Assembly (NCBI GenBank): GCA_015067245.1
Contig: SVMV01000008.1
Location: forward strand, 1 to 34,941
Direction: 5' to 3'
Source of the DNA: Oscillospiraceae bacterium
GTDB lineage: Bacteria > Bacillota > Clostridia > Oscillospirales > Ruminococcaceae
DNA length: 34,941 nt
This document shows, piece by piece, positions 33,397-34,941 of this stretch (positions within the stretch are counted from its first letter, which is position 1; the number at the start of each line of letters is the position of its first letter). The notes beneath the pieces were generated by a model, which was not told the origin of the DNA, did no database searches, and saw only the letters and a list, made by a program, of their open reading frames with translations. The translations under genes were made by a program, and so were the position numbers.

Positions 33397-34941
33397 TTAT
33401 ACCAAAACACCCATAAATACGCCGCAGAATACAAGTGCAACGATTGTCATAAGTTTGATAAGGATGTTGATGGATGGACCAGATGTATCTTTGAATGGGT
33501 CACCAACTGTGTCACCGATAACTGCTGCTGCATGAGCATCGCTGCCTTTGCCGCCGTGGTTGCCGTTTTCGATGTATTTTTTAGCGTTATCCCATGCACC
33601 ACCAGCGTTGGACATAAAGATAGCCATAAGAACACCTGTTACGAGAGAACCAGCAAGCATACCGCCAACTGCTTCTGTACCAAAGAGGAAACCAACAAGA
33701 ACTGGAGCTACAACTGCCATGATACCTGGAACGAGCATTTCTTTAAGAGCTGCTGTTGTAGAAATAGCTACGCAGGATTTGTAGTCTGGTTTGCCTGTGC
33801 CTTCGAGAATGCCAGGGATTGTTCTGAACTGACGGCGAACTTCTTCAATCATAGAGTAAGCTGCTTTGGAAACAGATTCCATTGTGAAAGCAGAGAACAA
33901 GAATGGAAGCATACCACCGATGAAGAGACCGATGATTGTTGTTGGGTTAAGAAGGTCGATTGCATTGAGCTGAACTGCTTCTGCGTAGGAAACGAAGAGA
34001 GCAAGAGCTGTAAGAGCTGCGGAACCGATAGCAAAACCTTTACCGATAGCTGCTGTTGTGTTACCAACTGCGTCAAGGCTGTCTGTGATTTCACGAACGG
34101 ATTCGTCAAGACCGGACATTTCTGCAATACCGCCAGCGTTGTCAGCGATTGGGCCGTAAGCGTCAACTGCAACAGTGATACCTGTTGTGGAGAGCATACC
34201 TACAGCTGCAAGAGCAATACCATAAAGACCGCAGAATTTGAATGCGAAGAAGATACCCACGCAGATAAGGATGATTGGAATTGCTGTGGACATCATACCT
34301 ACTGCAAGACCGGAGATAATTGTTGTAGCAGGACCTGTTTCGGACTGTTCAGCAATTTTCTTAACAGATTTGTAGTCACCAGATGTGTAGATTTCTGTAA
34401 CAACACCGATGAGAAGGCCAGGGATAAGACCAGCAATGATAGCGAGAGCTGGAGCAAATGTGCCAAAGAATACTTTAGCAAGAACGATTGCGCCAACAAC
34501 TACGATAGCGTCAGCTGTGTATTCACCCATGTTGAGCGCTTTCTGTGGGCTGCCGCCTTCTTTACCACGTACAAAGAATGTACCAAGGATAGAAGCAACA
34601 ATACCAAGAGCGGAAAGCATTGCTGGGAAGATAACAGCACCGCCTTCAACGATTGCTGTGTTGTTCTGTGCCCAAACAAGACCAAGTGTCATTGCAGAGA
34701 TGAGGGAACCTACATAAGATTCGAACAAGTCAGCACCCATACCAGCAACGTCACCTACGTTGTCGCCTACGTTGTCAGCGATAACTGCAGGGTTACGTGG
34801 GTCGTCTTCTGGGATACCAGCTTCAACTTTACCAACAAGGTCAGCACCAACGTCAGCAGCTTTTGTGTAGATACCGCCGCCAACACGTGCAAAGAGAGCG
34901 ATGGAAGAAGCACCAAGGGAGAAGCCGAAGAGGATGTCAGC
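33397..34941 (-). CDS. hppA: K+-dependent membrane pyrophosphatase, probable Na+ pump (5' end outside window)
   Basis: The C-terminal 514 residues of a membrane-bound pyrophosphatase, which uses pyrophosphate hydrolysis to pump ions; full proteins have about 660-720. The frame is open to the right edge. Visible motifs, in window numbering: [20 protein letters not shown] (21-40, pyrophosphate/Mg binding), [11 protein letters not shown], and near the C-terminus [29 protein letters not shown] (293-302) has Ala at the position where K+-independent enzymes have Lys, so K+ dependence is expected. [11 protein letters not shown] has Glu (E74) where Na+-transporting members carry it, whereas K+-dependent H+ pumps carry their Glu one turn later. 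About a dozen helices remain. Codons are strongly biased to GCT, GGT, GTT and C-ending forms, unlike the ATA- and TTT-rich neighbours. Confidence 0.95.
   Translation of the reverse strand, partial: ADILFGFSLGASSIALFARVGGGIYTKAADVGADLVGKVEAGIPEDDPRNPAVIADNVGDNVGDVAGMGADLFESYVGSLISAMTLGLVWAQNNTAIVEGGAVIFPAMLSALGIVASILGTFFVRGKEGGSPQKALNMGEYTADAIVVVGAIVLAKVFFGTFAPALAIIAGLIPGLLIGVVTEIYTSGDYKSVKKIAEQSETGPATTIISGLAVGMMSTAIPIILICVGIFFAFKFCGLYGIALAAVGMLSTTGITVAVDAYGPIADNAGGIAEMSGLDESVREITDSLDAVGNTTAAIGKGFAIGSAALTALALFVSYAEAVQLNAIDLLNPTTIIGLFIGGMLPFLFSAFTMESVSKAAYSMIEEVRRQFRTIPGILEGTGKPDYKSCVAISTTAALKEMLVPGIMAVVAPVLVGFLFGTEAVGGMLAGSLVTGVLMAIFMSNAGGAWDNAKKYIENGNHGGKGSDAHAAAVIGDTVGDPFKDTSGPSINILIKLMTIVALVFCGVFMGVLV

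Overview
The window looks like chromosomal DNA from a low-GC, Gram-positive anaerobe, most likely a Clostridia member of the Ruminococcaceae/Oscillospiraceae type. The signs are AT-rich intergenic DNA, Shine-Dalgarno starts, TTGAAA-17-TATAAT and extended -10 promoters, the recD2-comF-mreB gene order, a UvrD/PcrA helicase with an insertion after the P-loop, and a BspA-type leucine-rich surface protein. The taxon is an inference. Almost every gene is on the minus strand; only an rluA-type gene reads the other way.

Layout from left to right. (1) 1-6.5 kb is housekeeping: a UvrD/PcrA helicase that runs off the left edge, a YgjP-like metallopeptidase, MreB, ComF and RecD2, transcribed right to left. 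(2) 6.5-9.4 kb holds a small one-helix membrane protein, a MATE exporter and a divergent RluA-family pseudouridine synthase. The last two share a palindromic -35 hexamer. (3) 9.4-15.9 kb is one tight seven-gene surface-glycan operon. It encodes a DegT aminotransferase, a GNAT acyltransferase, an FdtA/QdtA-like sugar ketoisomerase, a GtrB polyprenyl-phosphate glycosyltransferase, a GtrA flippase and two GT-C-like membrane proteins. (4) 16-17.3 kb carries another GT-C-like membrane protein and tRNA-Ala(GGC). (5) 17.4-25.4 kb is one 8-kb gene for a 2667-residue secreted protein with an acidic leader, a transglutaminase-like domain, BspA leucine-rich repeats and a long Ig-like repeat array. (6) 25.7-32.9 kb is a seven-gene V/A-type ATPase operon in the order E, DUF2764-like, A, B, D, I, K. 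(7) 33.4 kb to the right edge is the C-terminal part of a membrane pyrophosphatase.

How the parts fit. Region 3 reads as a pathway. A dTDP-4-keto-6-deoxyhexose would be isomerised, transaminated at C3 and N-acylated, loaded on polyprenyl phosphate by GtrB, flipped by GtrA, and moved by a GT-C enzyme onto an extracytoplasmic acceptor. A three-component glycosylation cassette fused to its own amino-deoxysugar pathway is the best candidate here for an undescribed system. Regions 6 and 7 form a paired ion-pump locus: the ATPase K subunit keeps the Na+-site residues, and the pyrophosphatase has residues expected of a K+-dependent Na+ pump, so both may move Na+. The ATPase gene order is the one known from Chlamydia, spirochaetes and Bacteroidetes rather than the usual Firmicute order.

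Limits: all calls come from reading sequence and translations by eye. No alignment, profile search or RNA folding program was run. Family assignments rest on recognised motifs, and substrate statements are inferences.
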